Source: Ustilaginoidea virens (taxonomy: Eukaryota; Ascomycota; Sordariomycetes; Hypocreales; Clavicipitaceae). Taken from it: a stretch of DNA of 64,000 nucleotides. The notes beneath the pieces were generated by a model that was not told where the DNA came from, did not search any database, and saw only the letters and a program-made list of their open reading frames with translations. A program made the translations under genes and the position numbers. Of this stretch, positions 21,204 to 32,808 are shown in pieces. The DNA lies in NCBI RefSeq assembly GCF_000687475.1, contig NC_057320.1, forward strand, positions 1,860,001-1,924,000, in the 5' to 3' direction. Every line of letters begins with the position of its first letter. Position 1 is the first letter of the stretch.

Positions 21204-22679
21204 ATGGCCGTCGAAATCACCCCTTCCAAGCAGGTCAGCAGCACCGCTCTTCACTTGTCCCGTCTTTCAACGCGCAAATCTTGTACAGCCCAAGTAAGAC
21301 GAAAACTGACATGTTCTGCAGGCTGCCTCGGCCTTGAACTCCTTCAAGATGGAGTCGCCCGTCAAGAAGCTGGACTTTGGCGCGTCCAACAAGGAGAACA
21401 TGCTAGACGTCGCGGCTTTCCACGCCTTGGGCAAGCAAGTCGAGTCCGAGCAGAAGCCCGATACTGAAGAAACTGAGAAGGAGTCTTTGACTCCTTCTGT
21501 CGCTCCCGGCATCAAGGCCGATGAAATCGACGAGCCACTCCTGCAGGAGAACCCGCAGCGCTTTGTTCTCTTCCCCATCAAGTATCACGAGGTATGTGTA
21601 ACCGCGCTGTCGGACTATTGGTGTTGTACCTTTTTACTGACCTTTGCCGCTTCTCCAATCAGATATGGCAAATGTACAAGAAGGCTGAGGCTTCTTTCTG
21701 GACAGCCGAAGAGATAGACCTGTCCAAGGATTTGCACGACTGGAATAATCGCCTGAACGACGATGAAAAGTATTTCATTTCTCACATCTTGGCATTCTTT
21801 GCTGCCTCGGATGGCATCGTCAACGAAAACCTGGTTGAGCGGTTCAGCGGCGAGGTGCAGGTTCCTGAAGCCCGTTGTTTCTACGGGTTCCAGATCATGA
21901 TGGAGAATATCCATTCCGAGACGTATTCTTTATTGATCGACACGTATATCAAGGAGCACGCGCAGCGAAATTACCTCTTCAATGCCATTGAAACCAGTAT
22001 GTTGGCCCACCAGCCCCCCATTTGCCAATATGAGCATCCCTCGGCGGCTAACATGTTGTCAGTTCCTTGCATCCGTAAAAAGGCCGACTGGGCCATCCGC
22101 TGGATCCAAGACAAGGAGTCTAGCTTCGCCCAACGATTGGTTGCCTTCGCCGCTGTCGAGGGCATCTTCTTCAGTGGTGCATTCGCGTCCATCTTTTGGC
22201 TCAAGAAGCGCGGCCTCATGCCCGGGCTTACCTTCTCAAACGAACTCATATCCCGTGACGAGGGTTTGCACACCGACTTTGCATGCCTGCTGCACTCTCA
22301 TCTCAAGCAAAGAGCAAGCAAGCAAATCATCCAAGAAATCATCACCGATGCCGTCACCATTGAGCAAGATTTCCTGACGGAGGCTCTGCCGTGCGCTCTT
22401 CTCGGCATGAACTCCACACTGATGAAGCAATACATCGAATTCGTTGCCGACCGCCTGTTGGTTGCTCTCGGGAATGAAAAGGTGTACAAGACAGCGAATC
22501 CGTTTGATTTTATGGAGAATATCTCCCTGGGTGGCAAGACCAACTTTTTTGAGAAGCGAGTTGGTGAATACCAGAAGGCCGGTGTCATGGCCAGTACTTC
22601 CAAGAAGGTCGACGAGAGCAGTGCCGTCTCTGACGATAATGAAGTCGGCGGTGACTTTTCCTTTGACGACGACTTCTAG
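21204..22679 (+). CDS. RNR2: Ribonucleotide reductase small subunit (R2)
   Basis: Four exons, 21204-21233, 21322-21591, 21663-21996, 22063-22679; 416 residues. R2 houses the di-iron centre and tyrosyl radical that let class Ia ribonucleotide reductase make dNTPs. Visible: [13 protein letters not shown] with the first iron-ligand Asp, and [11 protein letters not shown] with ligands Glu181 and His184 and the radical Tyr188. VEGIFFSG and [12 protein letters not shown] supply the remaining Glu and His ligands. The C-terminal FSFDDDF is the tail that docks on the large subunit. The N-terminus carries [16 protein letters not shown], a possible Ser-Pro regulatory site. The third intron (66 bp) is divisible by three and has no in-frame stop; removal restores the family junction [13 protein letters not shown]. 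The promoter has MBF-type sites. Confidence 0.97.
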
Positions 22680-23349
22680 ACTGGCCGTACGAGTATGGCT
22701 TCATATACCCCATTATTTCTTCTGATTTCTTGTGCTATTGGGGGGGGGGGGGAATACATTGCAGCTGGCTGCCATGGTTTGTGTGTGTGTGTGTGTTTTC
22801 TCTCTTTTTCCTTTTTTTTTTTTTTTGCCCTCTTTTTTGGAAGACCGCATCGCTGGATGCGCTGGTTTTGATGATGGCCTCGGCGTGCTTAGGGGCTCGA
22901 TTTCCTGGTTACTTGGTAAGAAGGTTAATGGCGTCGGAACTTGGCGGGGCGTTGGGGCATTTTCGGAAATGTATTTTTATCACTGTTTATATTTCCTTTT
23001 GTCATTCTCTAACATGATGAGGCGATGGATCACAGTCGTCCAAAAGTAGACAGGGGACACATGTCGGTAAAGAAATGAGATAACGTACTGCACCGCGTCA
23101 TCAAGAATCGGGTCCAGGAAGAGGGATGCCTGCTTTTCAACACTGGACTTGTTGCTGTGCCCGCCGTCACCCGATGCTCTGTGTCCCGTGTTTGCATTCA
23201 ACATGCGGCGCGTGGCATCTGTCCCGGCTGGGAAACTCTGCAGGTGACCAAATTCTTCCTCTCACTTTTCTTCCATTAAAGTCTCCGCAAACAGTGAGCT
23301 GCGCCCCCTGCAAAAGCAGCCCTGGCTTTGTTCACTTTGTTCACTCAAT
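22680..23349. other. Convergent spacer RNR2 / SRP9
   Basis: Holds a 12-G run (about 22741-22752), a (GT)n stretch near 22780, and pyrimidine tracts at 22800-22840. Expected to contain both 3' untranslated regions. No gene seen. Confidence 0.6.
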
Positions 23350-24023
23350 TCACTTCCTGCCTTTCTTCTTCTTCTTCCCAGCCGGGTGCTGTGACGGCTG
23401 TGCCTGCAGCGCCGGCGTGGCAGCTCCGCCGGCGTGGTTACCTCCGTCACCATCCTCGGCTGCACCGGCCGGAGCATCGGGCATCTTGCTGTCCAGCCGA
23501 TCGACCGGCGGCATGGCCGCCATGTTGCGACCCAGCTGGCCCAGGGACGACTGCATGAGCCAGGTCACTTCGGCGGCCTTTGTGGTGCGGTACTTGAGGG
23601 TCACGCCGGTGGCTGTATCGTAGGTTGTGAAGACGAGGCTGCCGCGGGGCGGCTTCGGCGCCTCGACGTCGCTGGTCGAGCCTGCCCTGGCTTTGCGCGA
23701 CTTGACTTGTTCGATGGAGTATCTCGTGGTTATGCGGGTCTGAACCCCGTCGATTCAGCTTTTCTGGAAAGGCTATGGCGCGGAGAAATAAAATAAAAAT
23801 AAAAATAAAAATAAAATGTGACAAAGGGGGGTCGAAATGACAGACGAAACAAAACAAAAAAAACAAAAAAAAAACCAAAACAAACAAGCTGCGAACGGGG
23901 GTTTCCGACAAGATGGTGGTGGTAGATGGTGGTGGTGGTGGTGATACTTACTGTGGATGGGCTGGCCTCGAGGAGGAGGGTTGACTTTTCGAGCCATTCT
24001 TGGCTTGACTTGAAGTGCGGCAT
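23350..24023 (-). CDS. SRP9: Signal recognition particle subunit SRP9 (SRP9/21 family)
   Basis: Two exons, 24023-23952 and 23739-23350; 153 residues. SRP9 binds the Alu domain of SRP RNA with SRP14 and slows elongation while the ribosome is brought to the ER. The N-terminus MPHFKSSQEWLEKSTLLLEA matches the start of SRP9, and across the intron it continues TTRITTRYSI, then GVTLKYRTTKAAEVTWLM with the basic RNA-binding face. The tail is Gly/Ala-rich and ends in a lysine block (GKKKKKGRK), as in fungal members, which are longer than human SRP9 (86 residues). The 212 bp intron carries (AAAAT)n, poly-A-like and (GGT)n tracts. The acceptor was picked because it joins ST to TRITT in frame. Confidence 0.88.
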
Positions 24024-24541
24024 TGGGGGGGGGGCTGGCGTGGCAATTACCGAGGCGATGCTTCGAGACTGGATGGCGAGACGACGGGCTTGATCTTGTT
24101 TTGACGGGTGAGAGAGCTTCTGCCTGGTATCTTGGTCTGGACTGGTGCACTCTGGACACTCACTACATGTATGCTCGATCGAAAATGATGGGACTTTTGG
24201 TGGGGCAGGACGCACAAAGTCGACGGGCCTGCGAGCCTCGCCGACTACCCTGTAGCACACACATATCCACGATTGAACCCGTCCATTCCATGGAATTCCT
24301 CCCCGTCAACCAAGAGCTCTTCACGCTCCCTGTTTTATTATTTGATTTATAGTACATATACAATGGCGATTGCCTTTTGGGGTTTGCCGGCCCTAGCGAC
24401 CAAGGGCTGACATGGAGCGTATTTTTTTACAGGCATTTTGGACCGTCGAGTCGTTTAACCCCCGAGCAGATGAATATACCAGCTTACAGACCAGCAAGCT
24501 CCCCCCCCCCCCACCCCAACCGCAAAACACCCTCACAGTGA
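24024..24541. other. Spacer SRP9 start / SWD2 end
   Basis: Tandem minus-strand genes. The spacer contains the SRP9 promoter and the SWD2 3' region, with a poly-C run near 24501-24512. No gene seen. Confidence 0.6.
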
Positions 24542-25929
24542 CTAGCCATGAGGATCGGGGAGCCAAAAGAGCAAGTCCTGGTCTGCAGTGGCAAAAAAGT
24601 TGAACCGAGGATTGAAGGCCACGACAGCCGTTTCTCTCCTATCATGCAGCGTCGACATAGGTTCCAGCACTTTACCTTTGGGTATCGAGGACAGCGAGTC
24701 CCACACAAAGATGTCCTGCCTGGATCCGCTGATGATGAATCGACCATCAGGCGCAAAGCAGCAATCTCCACTGCTGTCCAGATTGCGAGGGTCCGTTGCT
24801 GCGTTTCCGTTGTCGCAGGGAGGCGTTTCCCCCGGCGCCTGCCGCCTAGTTCCACCGGTTGGTCGGTGGAGGTACGCCTTGAGGTTCCCTTCAAAGGCAT
24901 CCAACAAGAAGTGGCCCTGGCCCTTGGTGCCGACAAGCAGTGACTTGCCGTCGTTGGAAAATTCCAGCTTCGTCCAACCCTTGACCAGGTGCTGCTGGTC
25001 TACCTTGTAGCATTGTTCAAGAATATCGACCGTCGAGAACGGCGCCCTGTCGTAGTTACGAACGTCGTAGAGCAGAACACTGCCGCTGCTGGGGCATGCG
25101 ATGGCAAACACCATCCCCGAGGGATCGTAGGCAGCAAGGGACGGCGATCGGAGGAACAGCTGTCCCTGTCCGTTCTTGGACTGAGTATCCCATAGTCGAA
25201 CCGTATTGTCCTGTGAGCAAGAGATGAAGGTATCAGAGCCGGGATGGACCGCAATATCAGTCACGTTACTTTCGTGCCCTTCGAAGTACCGTATAAAGGA
25301 GTTGTCGTGGGTGGCAAGATATCGTATGGCATCTAGGAGAAGCAGGACGAAAAAGAATAAAAAAAAAAAAAAGAAAAAGAAAAACTTAGAGACGAGCCGC
25401 GCCAAGGGACCGAGGAGGACAGGAGTGGAAGAGAGGGCGGCGACCTTACTGTTTTGTTTTGTAGATGCATATATGATGCTCGAGTTGGTGTGCGTAAACT
25501 TTGCCAACTTGACCCCATACTTTTTACTGAGGAGACTCTTGTCATGACGGCCATCCCTGACGTTGTAAATCTGGATTGTCTCGTCGCTCGCCGATGTCAT
25601 GAGGAGTTCGCCTTCATCGTCGTAATCGATAGAGAGAACATGCGGAGTCGGTCGGCCTTCCCTCAGGTCTTGACGTCGAAGCAGCTGTCACCGCATCCCG
25701 ATCAGATTTACACGTCATTGCTATGCCGTTGACCGCAGACCCGACCGAGGAGCAGCGGGGGGGTCGGAAGGAGCGGACGAACCTTGACAGGTCTGAAGCT
25801 GCTTATCACATCTTTCAAGTGGGAGACGGGTGGCGCGCTGTCCAAGGACCTTTGAATCTTCAATGACTGCCCGAGCGCGAGGCTGGAGGGGCCTGTCGAA
25901 CGATCCAGGTCCATGGGCGTGGAGGACAT
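24542..25929 (-). CDS. SWD2: WD40 protein Swd2 / WDR82 (COMPASS and 3'-end processing)
   Basis: Three exons, 25929-25783, 25684-25450, 25332-24542; 390 residues. Swd2 is a WD40 propeller shared by the COMPASS H3K4 methyltransferase and the cleavage-polyadenylation machinery. The core begins DVISSFRPVK, then LLRRQDLREGRPTPHVLSID across intron 1, and DETIQIYNVRDGRHDKSLLS with KKYGVKLAKFTH. NAIRYLATHDNSFIRYFEGH and SQDNTVRLWDTQ follow, with SDGTL-like repeats to FNPRFNFFATADQDLLFWLP at the end; these match WDR82 closely. Compared with human WDR82 (313 residues) it has a longer N-terminus and a loop of about 30 residues (GGTRRQAPGETPPCDNG) before the last two blades. A start at the second Met (25914) is equally possible. 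Intron 1 (donor GTTCGT) is the weakest border. Confidence 0.9.
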
Positions 25930-26992
25930 GACGTACCGCGAAGCGGCGGGCGGCGGGCGGCGGGCGGCGGCCTGAATCTTGCGGGAGAAGCAAGGAGCCA
26001 GTCTGGCTGCCTTGCGCAGCTCCTGGCTATATGCCCAGATGGGGTGACGGTCGATGGTAGTCAAGGAAAGGGGCCGTGGCTGTTCCAGCAGCAACCGAGC
26101 CGCAGATGGGTGATGAAATGCGCAAGACGGGGTCGAAATTCAATGGTGATCAATGACGGCGCAACAAATGCCTGGATTCTGGAATAAGGGCTGGGCAGCC
26201 TGGGTGGAACCCGTCAAGGTTGCGGCTTGAGACGGCTCACTGTGCGGAGTGCTGGAACCTTAGGTTCCTACCTGGGTAGTACCTAACCAACCTGAGGTAC
26301 CTTACCTACCTACCTTAGGATACCTAGGTAGGTAGGTAGGTTAGGTATCTGGTAGTCGCTACTGACTGCCAGATATCTTATATACCTAAGGTACCTAAGA
26401 TACCTCTAGGCTTCTTGCACCTGTGGCCATCGCCTAACCGTCGCTCGCTTGGGCTACCGACGGTCCCGCCTAGACTGTGACCCAGGGTGGATTCTGCAGC
26501 ATCAACTTTCTTCCCGCGGCCGACGTCGGCAAAGGAAATTAAGTCTGCAGCATCGACCTTGGAAGCATTATTTCGCTCTGCTTCGTTTCTTGCCCATTGA
26601 TTGACCCCAATTCCGCCGATACCTCACGAACACGTCGTCGTTCCCCGAAATACAGCCCCCGACCGACCCCATTGGCCAAAAATTCCTCCTCTCTGCCTGA
26701 TGCCGCGTTCCCGACTGCGTCCACGCGAGTGAGCTCATTAGCAAGGGCAAACCAGCCCTTCTTGTCCTGAAGACTGGGCATTTCCGTCGCAGGGCCCAAC
26801 CAAAAAGCGCCTTCCATCGCGCCTTTCTTCCCAGCAAGAGGGCAAGTTTTTGTGGACGTCACGTCTATTTTATACCCCTTGGGTCATTCGCCTGGGCAGC
26901 TCGCCATCGTAACTGTCTGCCACTTGCAGCTCCGGTGGCCACGCCTCATGGTGCCTTGATCCCTCCGTCGTCCATCAACAATCTGGGGACCA
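25930..26992. other. Divergent spacer SWD2 / OAC1
   Basis: Has a GGC/GGGC-rich repeat (GCGGGCG units, about 25947-25975) just upstream of the SWD2 start, then a large TACCTA cluster (26255-26410). No gene seen; the small minus-strand frames at 26539-26862 have no domain and no splice logic. Confidence 0.6.
26255..26410. repeat. Largest TACCTA/TAGGTA palindrome cluster
   Basis: About 150 bp of interleaved ACCTTAGGTTCC, GGTACC, TTACCTACCTACC, TACCTAGGTAGGTAGG and CTAAGGTACCTAAG blocks, on both strands, between two divergent genes. Confidence 0.85.
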
Positions 26993-28250
26993 ATGTCCAC
27001 GACACTTGGGTATGCTGCTCCGGATGGAATCGTCGTGCGAGATTTCCCGGCCATCCCACCCCTCGCACGTTGGATCACGCTGGATCACGCTGGATCACGC
27101 TGCATCATGCTTTGAGCTGACGTTTGTATCGCCACCAGGGCCTTCATCGCCGGCGGCATCGCGGCCTGCGGTGCTGTGACTGCGACCCATCCCTTCGAAA
27201 CTGTCAAGATTCGGTGAGTTGCCTCTGCGACGGCTCAACTTGTTACCGTCTACAGCTAGACAACTTTACCCTTTGATCTGACCCCCTTTTCTTTTTTTTT
27301 TTTTTTGTGTCTTCTCTTGGTTGCCACAGAATGCAATTGCAAGGAGAACTTCAGTTAAAGGGCCACCAACCTCACTATTACCGCGGTCCTATTCATGGCG
27401 TCGGCGTCATTGTGAAAAACGAAGGCATCCGGGGCATCTATCGCGGACTGGGAACAGCGTACATCTACCAGATACTCCTCAACGGTTGTCGGTTGGGCTT
27501 CTATGATCCGATGCGCAAAGCTCTTGCCACGTTATTCCTGAGGAACGAAAAGGCGCAAAATCTCGGCATCAACATGTTTTGTGGCGCCTTCTCCGGCGTC
27601 CTGGGCGCTGCTGCTGGCAGCCCTTTTTTCCTTGTCAAAACTCGCCTGCAGAGTTATTCCCCTTTCCTACCAGTTGGCACGCAGCATCGGTACCGCAATG
27701 CCTTGGACGGCTTGTCGCAAATCTACCGCGGCGAGTGTGTGCGAGGTCTTTACCGTGGGATTGGTGCCGCCATGATTCGAACCGGCTTTGGTAGCTCTGT
27801 CCAGCTGCCGACATACTTTTTCGCCAAGAGAAGGTTGATGCGACACGCAGGCATGGAGGAAGGGCCTGCCTTGCATCTTAGCAGCAGCGCGGTCAGTGGC
27901 TTCGTCGTCTGCTGCTTCATGCACCCACCAGGTAAAGCGAAGCACCTTCAGTCCTGGAAAAAGTTCCTGCACGTAAATGACGACGACACCTTTGCTGATG
28001 CACAAGTGCCTTGTTAGACACCATCATGTCGCGTCTGTACAACCAAAATGGCAACCTGTACAAGGGTGTTTTTGACTGCCTAGGAAAGACGATTCGAACC
28101 GAAGGTTTTTTCGCCATCTACAAGGGTTTCCTGCCTCATCTGGCTCGAATCTTACCGCACACAATCCTGACCCTTTCACTGGCTGAGCAGACCAACAAGC
28201 TGATGAGAAGCTTTGAGAGACGATTGCTCCCAATGGTTCATGGAACGTAA
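26993..28250 (+). CDS. OAC1: Mitochondrial oxaloacetate carrier OAC1 (SLC25 family)
   Basis: Four exons, 26993-27009 (17 nt), 27139-27213, 27330-27931, 28018-28250; 308 residues. OAC1 moves oxaloacetate (also sulfate and malonate) across the mitochondrial inner membrane. The three carrier signatures PX[DE]XX[KR] are visible: HPFETVKIRMQ, SPFFLVKTRLQ and HPPDTIMSRLY, each followed by the second half-repeat (GIYRGL, GLYRGI, AIYKGF). The first exon encodes only MSTTLG, which joins to AFIAGGIAACGAV; an in-frame stop just upstream supports this ATG. Intron 1 contains four tandem decamers (TGGATCACGC, 27071-27110) and a GAGCTGACG branch-point-like site. Divergent from SWD2 and convergent with CTU2. 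Confidence 0.92.
27071..27110 (+). repeat. Four tandem decamers in OAC1 intron 1
   Basis: TGGATCACGC three times, then the variant TGCATCATGC, within the 129 bp intron and ending about 7 bp before a CTGAC branch-point-like motif. Confidence 0.85.
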
Positions 28251-28657
28251 CCACCCGTCCGACCCTTTTCTTTTGTAGAATCTCAACCGGTTGATATAGA
28301 GTTTCTCTGCAGAGATGCGTGGCGATAGACATGCTGTTCTTTGATGACATCTTGGAGTGGTGTTTCTGGTGTTTCTTCGGTTCTCATATAGACAGCGGCG
28401 TATTTGAAGGTGTGCCATTTTGAAGTTCCCCAAGGGGGGCCGGCCGGGGCTATAAGAAATCAAAAGCACGAGGAAGCGTTCAAAAGAAGCGAAGCCTCCT
28501 CTTTTTCTTTTTTTCTTTTTTTCTTTTTTTTTTTCCCCCCTCCTTGTTCACCCAGGCAAAAACTTTTACGGTTGCATATTGAATCATGGCCCCGAATTTG
28601 TCATTTCCCCGCCAAGGTGACGTAAATGGGATGTGCTGTGGTCTTTTTTCGTTTAGC
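28251..28657. other. Convergent spacer OAC1 / CTU2
   Basis: Pyrimidine tract of T and C at about 28500-28541 and otherwise unremarkable sequence; likely 3' ends of both genes. No gene seen. Confidence 0.6.
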
Positions 28658-29967
28658 CTATCCACTGGCAGTACGTTTGCAACCATAACATAGCCCAGCA
28701 GGTTGGTTGTGGTCGAGAGCACCGAGACCGTCATCGCCCAGCTCTCCGGCCCAAAGTGCATCTCCTCGCTCATCCAACGCCATTCCGCACATGTGACAGA
28801 AGCCTTGCCCAGCCCCTCTGTCCAACTTGCCCGTCGTACGTACTACATTGGCCACGATTCCGGAGTACGGTGCTTCGACATCATCAAAGTACCGGCCTAC
28901 CACTTCTGCTATGCTCAAATCTTTGTGAGACACGACTCTCCCAGCAGAGGATTCGGGTTCCGGCACCAGCTCCTTCAATGATGGCACGAGATTGATATAG
29001 GTCGTAAGCTCGTTCTTGAACACTTCTCTCAGGGGGTAGTATATGGGCATCTGGGCTTCAGTGAGGCCCTCGGTATGAGAGGATGAGGTGGCCGAGCCAT
29101 GTGTGCGGACTGCGTAGAGCCCGTCATTTACCAGGGAAGAAACGGCATAGCCGCGGCCGTTTGCGACTTCTGTCAGAGTAAGGGCGGCCAGGGCCGTTGT
29201 AGTGTGGCCAAACAGGACGGCGGTGTAAGACCTCTCGAACGCCACATGCAAGAGGAGGTGCCGTACGAAGAGCCGGAGTACATCTACCCTCGAGGACACG
29301 GAAGGAAGCTTTTCAAAGAACCTCCTCAGCCGTTCCACAGGGTCGCTTATGCTCGGATCATGCAGAGCCACGCTAGAGAGCGACGACCAATCTATTGTCT
29401 TGACGGTCCAGATTCGACTCAGATGGAGACACTCAAACGAGACGTTGGGAAACCGTTGTCGATGCCTGGACAGCAATCTCCGTGCGGGGGTGTCACTCTC
29501 GTCAGGTGTATGCGACAAGTCTGCGTCGATATGGACGGCCAGTGGCTCAAACGCGGGCGAAGATTTCTTGGATGAGTGGAATCTGGCGCTCCTGTCGAGG
29601 ATTTGCATCATGGCAGTAGACGACGGTCCAAAGGACAGCCCGGCCAAGTACCTCCGGGGCCCTGGTCTCCCAGGCGTCCTGGTGTCCCGGGCTATGGCGC
29701 CCAGCCGACGTCCTCCCTTGGTTTCAACGTAGTCGACGAAGCAATCGCTGCGGGGGTGGAGGAGGGGGGGGGAGGATTTTGTTAGGAGGAGGTCGGCCTC
29801 TGTGTGTTTGTGTCCTTGGCACTCAAAAGAGAAGAAGGCGAATGACGGGCGACGAGGGAGGCCAGCTTGCGCAGGCTGGGGGCGACATACCGGCACGTTG
29901 GATCATTCCGCAAGTCGTACGGAGCGTCGATGTTTTTGCAACGCCGACACTGGTTTCGCGAAGCCAT
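28658..29967 (-). CDS. CTU2: Cytoplasmic tRNA 2-thiolation protein CTU2/NCS2
   Basis: Two exons, 29967-29891 and 29747-28658; 388 residues. With CTU1/NCS6 it adds the 2-thio group to U34 of tRNA-Lys, -Glu and -Gln in the Urm1 pathway. The N-terminus has a Cys-rich motif (CRRCKNIDAPYDLRNDPTC, then RDCF across the intron) and the C-terminus a second one (CHMCGMAL ... LCYGCK), as in the family. The middle has VSFECLHLSRIW, VLRLFVRHLLLHVAFERSY and AVLFGHTTTALAALTL, resembling the PP-loop ATPase fold that CTU2 keeps in degenerate form. About 50 residues after the first Cys motif are divergent (RRLGAIARDTRTPGRPGP). The splice junction restores CRDCF, a strong sign the model is right. Confidence 0.92.
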
Positions 29968-31421
29968 GATGCGAGACGGGACGGGGCCAAGAGAGGTGAT
30001 GATGGTCTTGATGGGCTGGCGTATTCCCAAAGTAAACGAGACGAGACGTGTAAGAAGCGAGCGCAGTGGCCATGCCCCAGAGGCCAGAAGTTTTTGGATG
30101 ATCCGGCTTGACAACTGCGCCACGGAAGAGAAAAAAAAAAAAAAACGGAAGTTTGGGGCGATATTTGATTGTTCTTGGAAACCATCCACACGGACAAGGC
30201 CGACGTTTGACGTTACTTGGGTACTTGGCAGCCATCAAAAACCATAGTAGCCTTGACTGGACCCACTTTGGGTTTGTCGCTATATATACCTTATATTCTT
30301 TCCTTTAGAGCGTGTCGCCTTGTCGACTTGATGTTTTTGTCCTTTTACTTGGGGACGAATATTTTTTTTTCTTTTTATATATTACATACCTAGGTAGGTA
30401 TAAAAGTGTGTTTAGATTTTTGAGCGTGATTTGACATATAAAGTCTTGCAAGGCTACGCCAAGACGAGACAGTAAATGGTTAATTTGGAGACAAACGGTA
30501 AAAAGTGGGGGTGCAGCAGTGCTCGCCGGCTTCGTACCTCGTGCAGGTAGCCTGGGTAGGTGCCTGCCCGGTTGCCAGTGCTTGGCAAGTGCCCTGAAAC
30601 CCGCGCTTTCCCCCCCGGCCTCGCGCCCCCCCCCCCTCCCCCCCCGGCCGCTCCGCCCGGCAACCTTTGGAAATCAATAGCTAGTTGACCAGTGCTGTAA
30701 AGCTCAAGCTCAAGCTCAAGCTCCAGCTCCAGCCCCAGCTCCAGCTACCAGGCCTGGTTTACTCCGCAGTTATTGTCTGGACCTTTGTGGATGACATCAA
30801 ATCGCAGCAGCCAGCCAGACTAGCGGAACCATTCATGTTTGTATCCTCTGTGTGAGAATCACCAACTCGCAGGCTGCAACATTGTTCCTGGCTTGGAGAA
30901 CCCCCCCGTCTTACGTTCCGACTGCTCCGTCCTGGGCCTCTCAACCATGAGATGGTACCGTGCAGCCCCTAAGTTCTGCAACATTCCATCGCTTCTCACA
31001 AGGTTCAATCATCATCACCCGTACGGTGTACTATGCTGACCGTCTTGTGTCTTGCCCTCTGGTGATTTCCAGTCTCGACCCTTCGCTCGGCAGTCCTCCC
31101 TTACGGATCAAGTTGTTGACGAGACTTTCCCACCACTGAACTACCCTTGACTCAATCAATCACGATTCACCACACCATCTGTCCGTCATCGACCTTTCCC
31201 TCCGAATCCGCTGCACTACCCCTTCCGAAATAATACCTTCGCAACCATCATCTCTCGTACTACCGCCAGAGGCCGTTTGGAAACTTGGAAAACGCTCTGA
31301 TCGTTCATGGCAAACTAGCCCGCATTGACGTCGAGTCGCCTATTGCCGGCCCTGATGCTGATACGGATACATGTTTGACAGGGAAAGACGGCTTCTCCCT
31401 CAACACGTCCACCAGGCCGCC
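29968..31421. other. Divergent spacer CTU2 / tandem-PH gene
   Basis: Contains an A-rich tract at about 30129-30144, a TACCTAGGTAGGTA copy at about 30388-30401, poly-C blocks at 30611-30646 and a hexamer array (30700-30747). The last 300 bp before 31422 is CA/TC-rich like a fungal 5' leader. An in-frame ATG at 31371 is an alternative start for the next gene. No other gene seen. Confidence 0.55.
30700..30747. repeat. Hexamer array AAGCTC then CAGCTC
   Basis: About four AAGCTC units merge into CAGCTC/CAGCCC units. As in the array at 13.7 kb, a point-mutated unit has been copied in turn. Confidence 0.8.
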
Positions 31422-32808
31422 ATGACAACCCCGAAGGCTGTTGGTGTTACCCCACGGAAAGGCAGCAGTGTCATTGCCGAGGATGGCGGCCAAGTCACTG
31501 CAGCCTCACTGTCAAGGGGCCGGCCAGACTACGGTCCCCTGGTAAATGTCAATCAGAATGGGTGCTTCGAATCTGACCGCGTCATAAAGAGCGGCTACCT
31601 CGAAAAGCGCACGAGGACAAAGGTTGGTGCACCGTACTGGACTCATTCCTCGATACACCTACCGCCTGTTTCGTGTGTTTAAACTCGCCCAAAACCGGCT
31701 CTGACGCATGTGAGGTAGAACTGGAAGGCTGTATACCTAGTCCTTCGCCCCAACACTCTGTCCATGTACAAGAACGAAAAGGAGACCAAGCTACGACACC
31801 AGCTGTATCTTTCCGATTTGACGGCAGTGGCATTTCTCAAAGATCCAAAGCAAAAGCGCCACAACGTCTTTGGCCTTTTCTCTCCCTCTCGCAATTTCCA
31901 CCTTCAAGCTCGAACCAAGCCGGACGCGCAAGAGTGGGTCGATTTGATCCGAAAGGAGGCGAGAATCGAAGAAGAGGAAGAAGAGATGTTCCTGGCGAGC
32001 CCCAAGGCGCGAAGCGTGTCACCAAGAGAAATGGTGTCCAATGTAACGACTGGCTCCCATGCGACCGGCTCCTCTGATGGCCCGTACGTAGAAGGCGTTT
32101 TATCGAGCTCCCCGGAAGCATACTGTCCCCCAGAATCCAATTTTACTACGAGTGAGGCCGGGCGGCGGAAATCTAGCATGATGGATTCCTCGGGCATGTC
32201 CGGCACCGAACTGGTATCACAATCGGATTGGTCAGACACTGAGCCGCAAAGACCTAAAGGTGCAGCACCATTCGAGAGATCCTCCACTCCCCCCCTCCCC
32301 CCCCAACCACTGTCCCCTCTCGCCAACATAATGGAACTTTTTGTGCATCACGCAACTAACAGATGACGATGTAGTCGCTGCAAAACGCTCTGGTAGCCAG
32401 CTCAGCATTATCAACGCCGCACTCCAAAGCGGCAATGGTGTGCCTGTAGAGCCAGACCCTGATAGAGTAATATGGCAGGGTTGGCTCTGGCTATTGCGAA
32501 GCAAAAGAGGCGTGAAGCAATGGAAAGATATGTGGGCGGTGCTACGACCCCGTAACCTCATCCTCTACAAGGATGAATCAGAATATACAGCACAGTGGAT
32601 CGTCGAGCTGTCTGCCGTTGTGGACGTTGTGGATACCGACCCGGTCAGCAAGAGCAAAGAGAATTGCTTGCAAGTCATAACAGAAGAAAAGAGCTATCGA
32701 TTTTGTGCGCATGACGAGGAATCCATCGTGCAGTTTATCGGCGCGTTCAAGAGCCTACTCGCCAAGCGACGAGGACTCGAAGCGCGAGCAGCCGCCACCT
32801 CATCGTGA
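31422..32808 (+). CDS. Tandem pleckstrin-homology domain protein
   Basis: Three exons, 31422-31622, 31719-32259, 32363-32808; 395 residues. Two PH domains are visible. The first, about 56-160, has VIKSGYLEKRTRTK, NWKAVYLVLRPNTLSMYK and ends DAQEWVDLIRKEARIEEEEEE. The second, about 283-383, has VIWQGWLWLLRS, QWKDMWAVLRPRNLILYK and SIVQFIGAFKSLL. The central Trp of the last PH helix is kept in the first (EWVDLI) but replaced by Phe in the second. A Ser-rich linker of about 120 residues with an acidic patch separates them. PH domains bind phosphoinositides or proteins, so a membrane-peripheral signalling role is likely but unproven. Splice choices restore the TK-NWKAVYLVLRP and PK-DDDVVAAKR joins. 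A start at 31371 would add 17 residues. Confidence 0.85.

Noticed and set aside
27772..28102. Two GATTCGAACC words resembling tRNA B-boxes
   Set aside because: Both lie inside OAC1 exons and encode carrier residues.
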